A stretch of 64,000 bases of DNA, from NCBI GenBank assembly GCA_039519185.1, contig CM076854.1:150931402-150995401 (forward strand), in the 5' to 3' direction. A program made the position numbers and the translations under genes. Positions 1-11,078 of the stretch are shown here, one piece after another (position 1 is the stretch's first letter; each line of letters opens with the position of its first letter). The DNA is from Astragalus membranaceus (Eukaryota; Streptophyta; Magnoliopsida; Fabales; Fabaceae). The notes under the pieces are model-generated. The model was not told the origin of the DNA and did not search any database. It was given only the letters and a program-made list of their open reading frames with translations.

Positions 1-2856
1 GAGTCGCTAGCTGTTGATACTTCAGAATCAAAAACGGAAGAGGCTGATTCATCCAAATCGACAGATGTGGCGCTTCCGGTTTCGGACGAAATTCTTTCTC
101 AGAGGGAACCAATCGAAGAATCCTCTGAGTCAATACACGATGATCGTGAGTGGCTGCATATGGCTTCGCGGACACAGGATGTGTTTCTTGCCGCTCCGAA
201 ACAGCATATGTTTTCTCGGGTATGTGAGTTGCAAACACGCCTCTCTTGTGTTCGACAAAATGCCACAACACAGTCGCCGCCACCGAAACCGCCAGAGCGA
301 GTGACAAATCTGATGTCGCCATTCACACAGCCTTTACGCAAGCACATCATGCCTCCTCCCCCTGCAGAGCCGCCTGATCCAAGTCACAGTGCCATGGCTC
401 CAGAACGGTTGACGGTTTCAATGCCATCACTAGCACGGTTTATACTCACACTTCCTCGTCGGCCACTCGAGAAACCACCGAATCAGGTACATCACACAGT
501 GAATGATACTAGTTGTTTCTGCACATTGAATTTTCAACGTTCGTGGTTGCTATCAGCAAGGTATCAAATTAAATTCGAATATCAGGCCGCAATCTCTTTT
601 ATCGTGAGTTGTAGATTTGGAAAGCCCAAAGATCATATATCTCTCATTGATAGGGCTCATAATTTCAGTTTATATGCTCTCAAATCCTCTATTGTTTTTT
701 ATGATGAACCGAGTAGTGTATCAATCCATGAGGATAGGCAAAAAAATGCACTACTGAATGCAAAGTCTGACATTGTTAGTATGCCCTTTCGTGTTCAACT
801 TGGTGAAAATGACAACATGATCTTGCTTAGATCTGATATAGAAGGTACAGGTATAATATATATCAGGAATTTGTTTCCTCTTAATGTGGCCAAGACCTTG
901 TTAGGATGTGGAGGACTTGTTGCTATCACAACTAGTGGCCAAACAGTGCAGAACATAGTGGACTTAGCATGTCTGGTAAGCATTCCTAATACATATACTG
1001 GTGGAAATAATTGGGAACAAGATGTTGAACCTGATCTTGGTACAGTGCCCAGGACATTCCTTTGTGCTCTGAGTGTAGTTGCAGGTACATTAGTACAAAC
1101 AATTGGCACCTTTCTTTGGGAATATAGCCACACTGTCTTTCGATGGGCTGTTCTCACAACAGCAGACTTATTTGGTTTTGTGACACCTTATTGGGCTTCA
1201 GCTATCATATTATACTTGCAATTTTGGTACTTAATGATACAGCTAATCACTTCATGGCTTTTGGCACACCAATTGGTAAATATTGATTCCTCTATCCTTA
1301 TGATCATAAATGCTTGGTATATCATGCTTGCTTTAGAGTTTCAGGCTGCAATAGGTGTTAACAAATTAAAGGAATTAGGGGCTGATGATTTAAGGGGTGC
1401 TGAGAATTGTATGGGCCTTAAACATATTGATAAAGCTACGGTAGCAAACTGGTGTGAAGAACTTCCCAGTATCATGCTTTGGGATAACACTTTCAGTAGT
1501 GCATTATCTTTGCACATAACAGAGTTGACACAACAATACTTGAAGGAGCGAGCTAAGTCAATTGAAAAGAATTATGTTAATGTTGCTTTGATCGAAAATA
1601 TCCTACAACTACCTATTGTGACACTTGAACCATATCAGGTCCACTTTTTGAGCTCCATGAATGTTCTTTCCCTTGTTGATGCTTTGGAAATTGTGGGATT
1701 TATAGTAGCAGCCACTGTGGAGGATGGATATCTCATTTATGTAGTAAGTAAAGACAAAATTCCATCTCATCAAACCTCTAGTATACTTCCCAAGACAAAT
1801 CTTCCACTACCACTTGTAAGAAAATTCAAATCTAACATCAAGGTAGCAAGGTACGGGAAGTGGTTGGCTGATTGCTATGGCTGGAAGAGGTTAGCTGCCA
1901 CTCTCTTAGACATAAAAGTGGTGTTAATAATTGTATCTGAAAATTCTTTTCGAGAGAAACCGGTTAGAATAGTTAAATGGGATACAAGGCTAGCATGTCC
2001 CATCGAATTGTGCCTAAAACTATTCAGCCCCATTTTTATGGTGTGCATCCAATGTCAAGCAAGGGCAGACCTGATTCTTGTATTGGCTGGTTATTTTAAA
2101 AAGGTCGCTGGAATTAATTTCTTGGGCAACTTGAAATGGTATGAAGTGGTGGGGAGGTGGAATACTGCTATTAGAATTATAGTTGCATATTTGAGGATTG
2201 TTGAAATAGCTATTGGACCACACCATCATATAACCTTCCAATTATTCAAGGTAGAACATATTCCAAGTCTGCCACTAGTTATCATTTTGAAGACCTGGAC
2301 TAGCATGGGAGGCAACTCGCAGGTTACTCAAATTCTAGAGCTACTGGGCCATCTTAGTATTGTTACAAGCATGTGGGCAAACTCAGTTGGTGAGCTAGAA
2401 ATGCAAGCGGTAGCCTTCAGTGATTTCCCAGATGGTTTTAGATTGCAATCTGCTCAGGGTCTTGGTGCTGATATGTACACTTTTAAGTCTGAAGACATGC
2501 AACAACAGGTTATGGGTGCAATGAATATGCATGTGGGAGAAGTTGTAGAGTTTTTTTTCAAGGCTGGCCACGACACTAAACAACTTGCTGAAATTCTTAG
2601 TGCAAATTGTTCCTTACAATTCAAGCAGTGGGATCCGGGTGGTTATTCTCTTGTGCATAAGCAGGGTTCAAGTGACTTAGAGGCCATTTATCAATATGCC
2701 ACTATCACGCATCAATATTATCTTGACTTCAACCTTGAGGACAAGGTTGGTTTTAAAGGGGAAGGTAATGTAATGAACCGATTGATGAGTCAGCACAATG
2801 TAGTTCCAATTCTTAATTTGAAGGGATGGAAAATGGGTAAGTGGAGGCATATATAA
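1..2856 (+). CDS. 3' part of a very long ORF of an unrecognised Ty3-like LTR element (5' end outside window)
   Basis: One frame is open from the window edge to the TAA at 2854-2856, about 951 codons, so the true start lies upstream. The N-terminal part is proline-rich (residues about 115-180). The middle (about residues 380-450) has two or three hydrophobic stretches that could be membrane segments. I recognise no protease, RT or integrase motif. Near the C-terminus is FNLEDKV followed by a G-rich GEGNV stretch, which in my knowledge resembles the C-terminal tail of plant Ty3 chromovirus polyproteins after the chromodomain. An LTR-like sequence follows. Best reading: internal ORF of a non-autonomous or highly diverged Ty3-like element. 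Function unknown. An unbroken frame this long in AT-rich DNA is unlikely by chance. Confidence 0.5.
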   Translation, partial: ESLAVDTSESKTEEADSSKSTDVALPVSDEILSQREPIEESSESIHDDREWLHMASRTQDVFLAAPKQHMFSRVCELQTRLSCVRQNATTQSPPPKPPERVTNLMSPFTQPLRKHIMPPPPAEPPDPSHSAMAPERLTVSMPSLARFILTLPRRPLEKPPNQVHHTVNDTSCFCTLNFQRSWLLSARYQIKFEYQAAISFIVSCRFGKPKDHISLIDRAHNFSLYALKSSIVFYDEPSSVSIHEDRQKNALLNAKSDIVSMPFRVQLGENDNMILLRSDIEGTGIIYIRNLFPLNVAKTLLGCGGLVAITTSGQTVQNIVDLACLVSIPNTYTGGNNWEQDVEPDLGTVPRTFLCALSVVAGTLVQTIGTFLWEYSHTVFRWAVLTTADLFGFVTPYWASAIILYLQFWYLMIQLITSWLLAHQLVNIDSSILMIINAWYIMLALEFQAAIGVNKLKELGADDLRGAENCMGLKHIDKATVANWCEELPSIMLWDNTFSSALSLHITELTQQYLKERAKSIEKNYVNVALIENILQLPIVTLEPYQVHFLSSMNVLSLVDALEIVGFIVAATVEDGYLIYVVSKDKIPSHQTSSILPKTNLPLPLVRKFKSNIKVARYGKWLADCYGWKRLAATLLDIKVVLIIVSENSFREKPVRIVKWDTRLACPIELCLKLFSPIFMVCIQCQARADLILVLAGYFKKVAGINFLGNLKWYEVVGRWNTAIRIIVAYLRIVEIAIGPHHHITFQLFKVEHIPSLPLVIILKTWTSMGGNSQVTQILELLGHLSIVTSMWANSVGELEMQAVAFSDFPDGFRLQSAQGLGADMYTFKSEDMQQQVMGAMNMHVGEVVEFFFKAGHDTKQLAEILSANCSLQFKQWDPGGYSLVHKQGSSDLEAIYQYATITHQYYLDFNLEDKVGFKGEGNVMNRLMSQHNVVPILNLKGWKMGKWRHI

Positions 2857-3072
2857 GTGAGGGAATGACAATTGGAATGGCATGGAATGAATGAGTCAAG
2901 ACTCTCTCTCTGATATTTCTTCTTCTTCCTTCTTTCTGAATATTCTCTTCTTCCTCTCTGTAACTACTTTCTGGTTACTGCATTGGTAACCATTCTATCA
3001 GTAAATCAAAGTTAGGATATCTCGTACCCTTGTTACATATTTCTATTGTTCAATTGAGTTAGCACTGTTACA
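2769..3072 (+). repeat. Putative 3' LTR of the Ty3-like element
   Basis: A purine-rich stretch (about 2756-2766) precedes a TG at 2769, and a CA at 3071-3072 ends the segment exactly where palindrome homology begins. It contains a TATA-like site (about 2850) and a CT-rich tract. The partner LTR would lie upstream of the window, so the boundaries are inferred from TG...CA, the purine tract and the homology edge. Confidence 0.4.
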
Positions 3073-3512
3073 TAGTGGTACTCTTTTTTTTTTTTTACCA
3101 AAACTAATGGTACTCTTAGACCACTTAGTTAATGTCTTTCCAAAAATAATTAACTGTATTAGAAAAAAAAAATCTCATTTATCTTTTATTCAGTGGAATC
3201 GATATGCTTTTTCCAAGTGTGTGTCTCAAGATAAAATAAAAGGTAAACATAGAAGAACATATATTTTTTTGTCAAGAGAAGAACATATCATTTTGAAAAT
3301 ACATTGAATGAAATAAAAGAATATATATAGAAGAAATGCAAATGCAATCATATATGCATGGTCCCACACCACGCCACCGATTTCAGCTAAGACAACAATT
3401 AGAATATACAAACAAGCTTGGTCTTTGTTTGGTTATGTTATGTTCAGAGATAGATAGATGTTGATGAAGCCAGGTGCTCTGTCAAACATTATGAGGTGTA
3501 ACACACAAGGCA

Positions 3513-3605
3513 TCCATAGCCATGCATGATGAAGAATGTCTAATCCTCACTACCTCATGTTCTCTTACGTGTCATTCCTTCACCCTCCAACTCTTCCTAT
3601 AAATC
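3513..3605 (+). promoter_or_regulatory. Legumin promoter, copy 1: legumin box with RY motif, ACGTG element, TATA box
   Basis: A legumin box lies at 3513-3540, with the core CATGCATG (RY repeat) at 3521-3528. An ACGTGTC element is near 3568 and the TATA-type CTATAAATC near 3598, about 60 bp before the ATG. The RY/legumin box is the established seed-specific element of 11S globulin genes, bound by B3 factors (FUS3/ABI3 class). Another ATGCATGG is near 3354. Seed-specific expression is therefore expected. Confidence 0.85.
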
Positions 3606-3658
3606 ACCAACTCAACTTAAGATTCTCCGCATCACAAACCAACTTAGTTTTCACCAAC

Positions 3659-4711
3659 ATGGCTAAGCTTCTTGCACTCTCTCTTTCCCTTTGTTTTTTA
3701 CTATTTGGTTGTTCCATAGCTTTAAGAGATCAACCTGAATTGCAAAATGAGTGCCAGCTCGAACGACTCAGTGCCCTTGAACCCGATAACCGTATAGAGT
3801 CTGAAGCTGGTCTTATTGAAACATGGAATCCCAATAACAAGCAGTTTCGTTGTGCTGGTGTTGCACTCTCTCGTTGTACTCTTCAACGTAATGCCCTTCG
3901 TACACCTTTTTACTCCAATGCTCCTCAGGAAATTTTCATCCAACAAGGTAATTAATTCATCTTATATATATTATGTATTATAATCATCCAGTGAATTGAA
4001 GGATATGTAATGTGATGTGACCTGAATGAACATGCAGGTAGTGGATTTTTTGGTATGATATTTCCGGGTTGTCCTGATACTTTTGAAGAGCCACAGGAAT
4101 CTGAACAAGGACAGGGGAGAAGGTTTAGGGACAGTCACCAAAAGGTTCAACGATTCAGAGAGGGTGATATTATTGCAGTTCCTACTGGTGTTGTCTTTTG
4201 GATGTTCAACGATCAAGAAGAGGAAGTTATTGCCGTTTCTCTTATTGACAGCAGTAGCTTGCAAAACCAGCTTGATCAGATGCCTAGGGTGAGCTATATA
4301 TATAGCTTCCAATTCCATAGTCCATAGATCATATTTACAAAAAATAATTAACTACGTGAAGAGTATATCTATTTGATGCCTATGCATGTTTAGATCTTAT
4401 TAATTTGTTTCTGACGATATTACCTTGACAGAGATTCTACCTTGGTGGGAACCAAGAGCAAGAGTTTCTACAATATCAGCAACATCAACAGCAAAGAAGA
4501 CAGCAAGGAAGAAGGGGAGAACAAGAAAATGAAGGAGGAAACATATTCAGTGGCTTCAACAAGGAGTTCCTTCAAGATGTGTTGAACGTGGACAGACATA
4601 TAGTTGACAGACTACAAGGCAATAACGAAGAGGAGGAGAGAGGAGCCATTGTGAGAGTGAGAGGAGGTCTCAGCGTCATAAGCCCTCCAAGGCAGCCACG
4701 TGGACAGAGAC

Positions 4712-4746
<35 letters not shown>

Positions 4747-5701
4747 AGGCAGCCACGTCATCATGGCAGAGGAAGACAAGAAGAAGAGGAAGAGGAAGAG
4801 AGGCAACCACGTCACAAAAGCAGCAGAAGAGAGGAAGAGGAAGAGGAAGAGGTGGAGGTGGAGGAGCAGTATAGCCGCCACCACCGCAGCAGCCGCAAGG
4901 GTGGTGAAGACAGACGCCAAAGAGATAATGGCGTTGAGGAAACCATTTGCACTGCTAGACTCCGCCACAACATTGGTATATCTTCATCACCTGACATCTA
5001 CAACCCTCGTGCTGGTAGAATCACAACTGTCAACAGCTTAGACTTCCCAATGCTCAGGTGGCTCAAACTCAGTGCTGAGCATGGATCTCTCCACAAGGTA
5101 CGTATTGCATGTCAGACATTGATACTATGAAACGCCTACACAGACCTGAGATACAAATATCAGATACGATATCAAATACGATACTTTGATATCAGATACA
5201 ATACTGATATAGACACAGACACGTAGATATTATTTTCTCTTTTTGTCTGTATGTCAAATTACTATTGAAAATGTTGGACAATGTCTAATTAATTGTGTAT
5301 ATGTGGAGCAGAATGCTATGTTCGTGCCTCACTACAACGTGAATGCAAACAGCATACTATACGCATTGAAGGGACGAGCATGGATACAAGTGGTAAACTG
5401 CACAGGAAACACAATATTCGACGGAGAACTAGAAGCAGGTAGGGTGTTGATAGTACCACAAAACTTTGCTGTAGCAGCAAAATCCTTAAGCGACAGGTTC
5501 TCCTACGTGGCATTCAAGACAGATGATAGAGCCATGATTAACAAGCTTGTTGGAGCAACTTCAGAACTAAGTGGTTTGCCTGTGGACGTGATTGCATCAA
5601 CATTCAACTTGGAGAGAAACGAGGCTAGACAACTTAAGAATAACATGCAGTTCAGATTTCTAGTTCCACCACGTGAGTCTCAAAATATAGCTGCGGCATA
5701 A
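3659..5701 (+). CDS. LEGA: Legumin A-type 11S seed storage globulin, copy 1 (4 exons)
   Basis: Exons 3659-3947, 4038-4288, 4432-5097 and 5312-5701 all have GT..AG borders and conserved phase, giving 1596 nt and 531 residues. The four-exon layout is the standard legumin one. Residues 1-21 are a signal peptide. Two cupin (beta-barrel) domains follow, in the acidic and basic chains. Residues about 275-327 are the Glu/Arg-rich hypervariable region. The Asn346-Gly347 site in an NGVEET context is the vacuolar processing-enzyme cleavage site separating a ~325-residue acidic from a 185-residue basic chain. The family is made at the ER, trimerises, is cleaved in protein-storage vacuoles and assembles as hexamers. 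The downstream ATG of two in-frame candidates (3536, 3659) is chosen because it starts the signal peptide. No breaks seen. An apparently identical copy lies inverted at 25679-27721. Confidence 0.97.
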
Positions 5702-5747
5702 AAACACACTCCATGCTGGACATGTGTGCTATATAGGTTATAATAAT

Positions 5748-5753
5748 AATAAA
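5748..5753 (+). terminator. Poly(A) signal of legumin copy 1
   Basis: AATAAA occurs 46 bp after the stop codon at the end of a short AAT run. The same run is expanded to about 24 units in the truncated legumin fragment at 24030-24367. Confidence 0.6.
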
Positions 5754-5878
5754 GGCTTAGATGCCTTTTTGTTGAGTGTACTAGAAGAGTGAAAATACTA
5801 TAAATGAGTCGCGAACTTTTGCCGGAAGAGAATAAATAAAATGCGAAATTTTAATGTTTTATGATTTTTTGTTAAATT

Positions 5879-6208
5879 TGTTGGAATTTTTCATACACAC
5901 TCACACACGCACCGAGAGAGGGAAGAAGATGTAACTGAAATTCAGTTAAGAGTAAAACTAAAATCAGTGTTTTTATTGCATCACTGTGAATGTTGCTTAT
6001 ATACCCAGTCCATGTAAGCATGCTGAGTCAGCAAACAATAGTAAACATACAACTGAATAAAAGTGTAATTTCGACTCCCTCACTTCGACAGATCAGTTCT
6101 GTGAGTCGAACTAGCAGGTGTCGAACTAGCCAGTTCTGTGAGTAGAACTAGCAGGTGTCAAACTAGCTTACTTAGTTAACATAGTCGAACTAGCTTACTT
6201 ATTTAACA
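5879..6208 (-). mobile_element. Solo Copia LTR (mosaic) in left palindrome arm
   Basis: A 330-bp LTR (TGTTGG...TTAACA on plus) is flanked by the perfect 5-bp duplication AAATT (5874-5878, 6209-6213). It sits exactly at the mirror position of the full element plus duplication in the right arm. Its legumin-proximal part equals the LTR at 25172-25501. Its other part matches the 5' LTR at 19189-19533 except for one base. The switch lies between diagnostic sites at 6005 and 6036. Confidence 0.93.
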
Positions 6209-6877
6209 AAATTAAGTTTGTGTGTTCAGGTTTGGAGATTTATTTTTATTTGTTTCCTTTCTTCAAATAAAAAGGAAAAGATTATATCATCATAATAGTT
6301 TTACTTATAGCAAGGAAAAGAGCATCATCAATCTTGGAAATATACAATATTCCATTGGTATGCAAGGAAAAGAGCAAACAACTCTCAAACCACACTACTT
6401 TACGATGATCATATTCATCATAGTTTTCATCTAGTTCCTTGTAAGTATATTCTTCAAACAAATCCACAACTCGAAAGTGCGTCATATTCAACATTAGCTT
6501 TGGATTTGGGGAAGTGAATCCCGGACAGAAAGGACTTAGAGAAGAAGTTTTGATTTCCCAATAACCTTTATAAACCAACCTTTCCGTCCTTGTAAGGACG
6601 GAAATGACGTATTATCTAAGAATTTAGGTTTCTTTATAGAAGAAAAAATAGGAAAAGATGAGATAAGATGAAGAGGAATACTTAGGTACCGGTTGTACTG
6701 GCCTAGGCACAAACATTTTTTTAAATAAATAATAATAAAAATTCATTTGTAACCCTACAACTGCCAAATGGTTAGTCAGAGTTTTTCTACTTTTCCTTTG
6801 AAGTACAGCAACATCGGTACTTATGTAAGTTTTTTCCTAAGATGAAATCGAGTATTAGATAATACGAGAGATATAAG
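6209..6877. repeat. Inner left palindrome arm, no convincing gene
   Basis: Mirror of 18519-19188 with about 19 differences or small indels. It holds a minus-strand ORF (6282-6578, 98 codons) whose last 70 codons correspond to the ORF at 18903-19115. I do not recognise the product; it may be a fragment of an old exon or chance. The last five bases, 6873-6877 (ATAAG), are the target duplication of the next element. Confidence 0.7.
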
Positions 6878-7713
6878 TGTTAGCGTTGTGACTGAAAAGA
6901 TGTGACGAACGGTACCTGCAAAAGAACGAAAGTTAAGAAAACAACCGGAGGGGTCTCGACGACGCGCCCTTAAGGATTTATCCGCCTCTACAGCGCAAAT
7001 CCCCCGAGGGTACAACCGGTCTCGTCTGATTACACAATAGCGAATCAGGAATCCGAACTAGCAAGAAGGAACTGTTTAGTGTTTCAGGAAAGATAACCCA
7101 GGAAGGTCAGAGAAGAGGAGCGTATTTTATTTTCAGAGAAGAGCTGATTTCGTTGATGTATCAAGCGCTACTCGACTAGCGTTTATATAGGCTCTACCGA
7201 TAACTAACTCCAGAGAAAAGAGTGGAAGCGGAACGCATAACAGCCCTCAGCTTGCGCACAAAGTAAGCGAAGTTAGCTGTAACCGCCTAGCTTGTCCACC
7301 AAGCAATGAACCTGGACAATTTTGATAAGATGAATGTGGACAAGTCTTGGCGGCCAAGGAAAGCCGTTTGCGAAAAAACCGAGTAAAAATAGTTTGGTCC
7401 AACAGACTAGCGAAAATATAGGCTTTTCGGATAGGCTCAATAAGTCAAAAATATAATAATAATAAAATAATATATCAGTAATTAAAAATAAACGCAAGGC
7501 TGGTCGTGCTCCCAGGGGGGCGCGGAAATCAGAAGATTTACACTAAGCCCCACAGAGATACTCAGCTTGTGCGCGTGAGGAGTCCCACTTACTAGCTTGT
7601 TTATAAACCCTGACAAGGTTTTAATATATAAAGGCTTTGGTTTCCACAAAGCCAACCAATGTGGGACTTCCCCACTTTTGTAATATCATATAAAATCAAT
7701 TAATTTTACAACA
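6878..7713 (-). repeat. 3' LTR of the defective Copia element
   Basis: 836 bp, TG...CA bounded, homologous to 16973-17379. Relative to this copy the other LTR lacks the first ~55 bp and an internal segment matching about 7046-7434. It has a TATA-like GCGTTTATATAGG near 7180. Confidence 0.85.
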
Positions 7714-8300
7714 ATCTACCACATATTTCAAAAGTTTCGAAAAAAATAAGAAAAGGAAGTTTCCTGGGTTATCATCGTAGATGTAATGCATCGGAGCTGT
7801 ATAGCAAGCTATGGAACCAGTCCTAGACAGATGAAACATAACATACAGTGAATTGGTTTAGCAAGCTATGGAACCCAAGACACGTGTTATATGTTAGAGG
7901 TTTCACCATCACATTACACCCCCAACAGTTCTTGCTGTTTCCGCCGTTTTGCGCTAGTAGGCCGTGCGCGTGCTCGGTATTCATGAGTGCTCTAGAGATC
8001 TCGCCAGGATCTCATGCAAGCGGCCCCACTTGACACTAATATAGGTGATTTCATCAAGTGTATGCTGCAAGTCATACACCACCCATAAGGGCTATGATAA
8101 TCATTAAAAGCTTTAAGCTTAACCTCTTTAACCCTGCAGTCTAGCACTATCACAATAACATCATAACATCATAGGAAGGGACAAGAATAAAATTAATTAC
8201 GTGAATTAATTTTTCAGTGCTAGCAATGTCAAGAAGCGACTTGTTTTTACCACATTGAACCTTCTTCATGGGATCTCCAATCACAAAGGTTGGGTTACCA
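7714..8300. other. 3' untranslated region of the Copia element, no gene seen
   Basis: Lies between the 3' LTR and the RNase H frame. I see only short unsupported frames and no repeat of note. Confidence 0.5.
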
Positions 8301-9825
8301 TCACTTCTTGATTTCAATTGGCTTAAGTCCCATTTCCCTCGATGTTTCAAATATCAGTTTCTTCCCTAGGGGTTTTGTCAGAGGATCGGCCAAATTCACA
8401 TCTGACTTCACATAATCGATCGATATTAATCCATATTTTTGCAATTGTTTGACAATGTTGTGTCTCAATTGCATATGTCTATTTTTGCCATTATAGGTCT
8501 TATTCTTTGCAACGGCTATTGTCGACTGACTATCACAGTGTATTGACACTGATGGTGTCGGTTTCAATCCCAACGGAATTCCAGCTAAAAGGTTGTTTAA
8601 CCATTCAGCTTCAGTACCAGCCAACGCTAGAACTACAAATTCCGACTCCATAGTCGATCTAGCAATAATGGATTGTTTGGCTGACCTCCAAGTTACCGCA
8701 CCACCACCAAGTGGAAAAATTGTAACCACTAGTGGATTTGGTCTCATCTGAATCAGATATCCAGTTAGCATCGCAGTATCCTTCTAATACTGCGGGAAAT
8801 CCACTGTAAGTAATACCATAATTTGTGGTAACTCTCAAATATCGCATAAGGTGAGTAATTGCCTTCCAATGATCCTGACCAGGGTTATGAGTATACCTAC
8901 TCAGACGACCGACTGCGAATGCAATGTCTGGTCGAGAAAAGTTCATTAAATGCAGTAGGCTCCCAATTATTTGGGCATACTGAGGTTGGTCAACAGGATC
9001 ACCTCTATTTTTCTTCAAGTTTGAGTTAGCTTCATAAGGAGTACTCAAGGGGGTAAAGTTATAGTCACCAAACTTCCTAAGAAGTTTTTCAACATAATGT
9101 TCCTGTGATAGTATAATACTATCACCTTCCCTGATAACTCTAACTCCTAATATTACATTTGTCTCACCCATATCTTTCATATCAAAGGTAGATGAAAGAA
9201 AAGATTTTGTTTTAACAACAATGTCAAGACAAGTACCAAAAATGAGCATGTCATCTACATACAGGCATCTAATCACATGTTCTCCACACACAGTTTTAGT
9301 GTAAACACATTTATCAACATCAGTTGTGGAGAAACCATCACTAATCAAAGTTTTGTCAAATTTTTCATGCCATTGTTTTAGTGCTTGTTTTAAACCATAC
9401 AACGACTTAAGGAGTTTGCATACTTTATTCTCTTGACCAGAAACTATACATCATTCGGGTTGAGCCATATAAATTTCTTCTTCTAAGTCACCGTTCAAAA
9501 AGGCAGTTTTAACATCCATTTGGTAAATAACAAGTTTATGGATAGAAGCTAAAGCCATTAATACTCTAATAGAAGAAATTCTAGTTACTGGAGCAAAGGT
9601 ATCAAAATAGTCAATGTTTTGTTTTAGAGAAAATCCTTTTGCTACTAATCTAGCTTTGTATTTATCAATAGACCCATCAGGGTTATATTTTCTTTTAAAA
9701 ATCCACCTGCATCCTATTGGTTTTGCTCCAGGAGGTTGTTGCGTTAAAAACACACTTAGAGCCCAGTGTACTCTTTCGCAGAAGTAGTATAAAAGATTAT
9801 CGTATCCACGGGGATTAATTAACAA
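8301..9825 (-). pseudogene. Copia RT and RNase H fragment (3' part of broken pol)
   Basis: Three minus-strand frames continue each other with stops and frameshifts: 9825-9451 (RT, with WIFKRK and AFLNGDLEEE), 9402-8659 (MYGLKQ, catalytic YVDD, then the HLMRYLR region), and 8771-8301 (RNase H end with AEWLNNL and CDSQS). The order is canonical for Copia pol. The first frame is entered from the nested element LTR at 9737; Copia homology resumes at PPGAKPIG immediately next to that boundary. Confidence 0.85.
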
Positions 9826-11078
9826 GTACCAAACTAGTCAAGATTATATATTGTTTAGACGAACCAATGATTTAGTTGTAATGAAAACAAATAAAAAAGA
9901 AATAAATAACAAGAATTAAAATACTAGATTTAATCGATGGAGAAAGGTCTAGGGTCACGGTTTCACTTGCAAGCTTCGATTCCCCCTATGTCTAATCCTA
10001 CCCGAATTCCCTTATTTTACTTAATTACCAATCCCTTTACTAAAACTATTAATCCGTTTGGTCATTCGCGATTAATATTCTTTTTCCTAAATTAACCCTC
10101 GTTTGGTCATGCAAGAATTTAAATTCAGGAAAAGCATAAAGAGCAAAAAGGTTGAATGATTGGAAGATTAAATTATTGTTTGGTCATGCCCTAATTATAG
10201 CCCCAATTATCCTATAGGTCCACCAACTAATTGCAGTACGGTCGCTGATCAACTAATTGATTATAAACATGCAAATGGTAGCTAATCCTAATCATGTGAT
10301 AAAAACAATAGGACAATATTAATTAAAATACAAACAGGAATTCAAACCAGAAATTACAACATAAAAAGGTCTCTAATCATGCAAGATCCACCTAAGACCC
10401 TAGAAGAGGATTTAGCTATCCAAAATCATAAAGAACAATAAAATAGAAATTAGAGTCATGAATTACAGAGATAAAAATAACCCAGAAATAAGAGAAATTA
10501 TTATTCTGAGTCTCCAGTCTCCTTTTTCTGCTCCAAAGCTCTCTCACGATGTCAAAAACGAGTACCAAAAACTCATTTTTTCCTCTCCTTGCGTTGCCGG
10601 CGCTACTATTTTCCTCGTTTTCGGCTGTTGGTGCGTGATTCCCCTCTGTATGTACGCGGCTCCTCCTGGTTATATTCTTAGCCTAGGTTTGAGTAATTGA
10701 ATTCCCTTTTCAATCACGTGTGCTGGCGTTCCTTTTATCACCAACACATCCTTTCTTTCTTCAATTAAAGAGTGGGCCTTTAATTGACTCCACTAGGCCA
10801 TGTGGCCTTTTCTTCAATTAATCAGGCTGTGGGCTGCTGCTAGTTTTATGAAACTAAAATTCCATGCTCTTTTAAAATTCAACCCCCCACACATATACAT
10901 TAATATATATAATTTTGGCTTTTCAGTGGCTTTAAAGTAAATCTTCACTCTTTTATCTTATTTTCTTCTTTTTGCAAAATAAAGAGAAAATTAAGTCACT
11001 GAATTGTATAACTAGTAATAGTTGCTCTAAAAGTGACTCAATAATGTCTCTAAAAATACACTAAATTAGAGTTTATCA
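9737..11078 (-). repeat. 3' LTR of nested Athila-like element
   Basis: 1342 bp, plus-strand TGTTGCG...TTTATCA, near-identical to 13850-15186. The 80-codon frame at 10458-10700 is repeated in the other LTR and is not taken as a gene. Confidence 0.9.

Noticed and set aside
4612..4997. Leu/Phe/Ser-rich frames opposite the legumin hypervariable region
   Set aside because: Shadows of the GAA/GAG-rich coding strand; the same frames recur in the mirror copy.
10458..10700. 80-codon ORF with a near copy at 14569-14811
   Set aside because: It lies in both LTRs of the nested element and has no domain; explained by LTR duplication.
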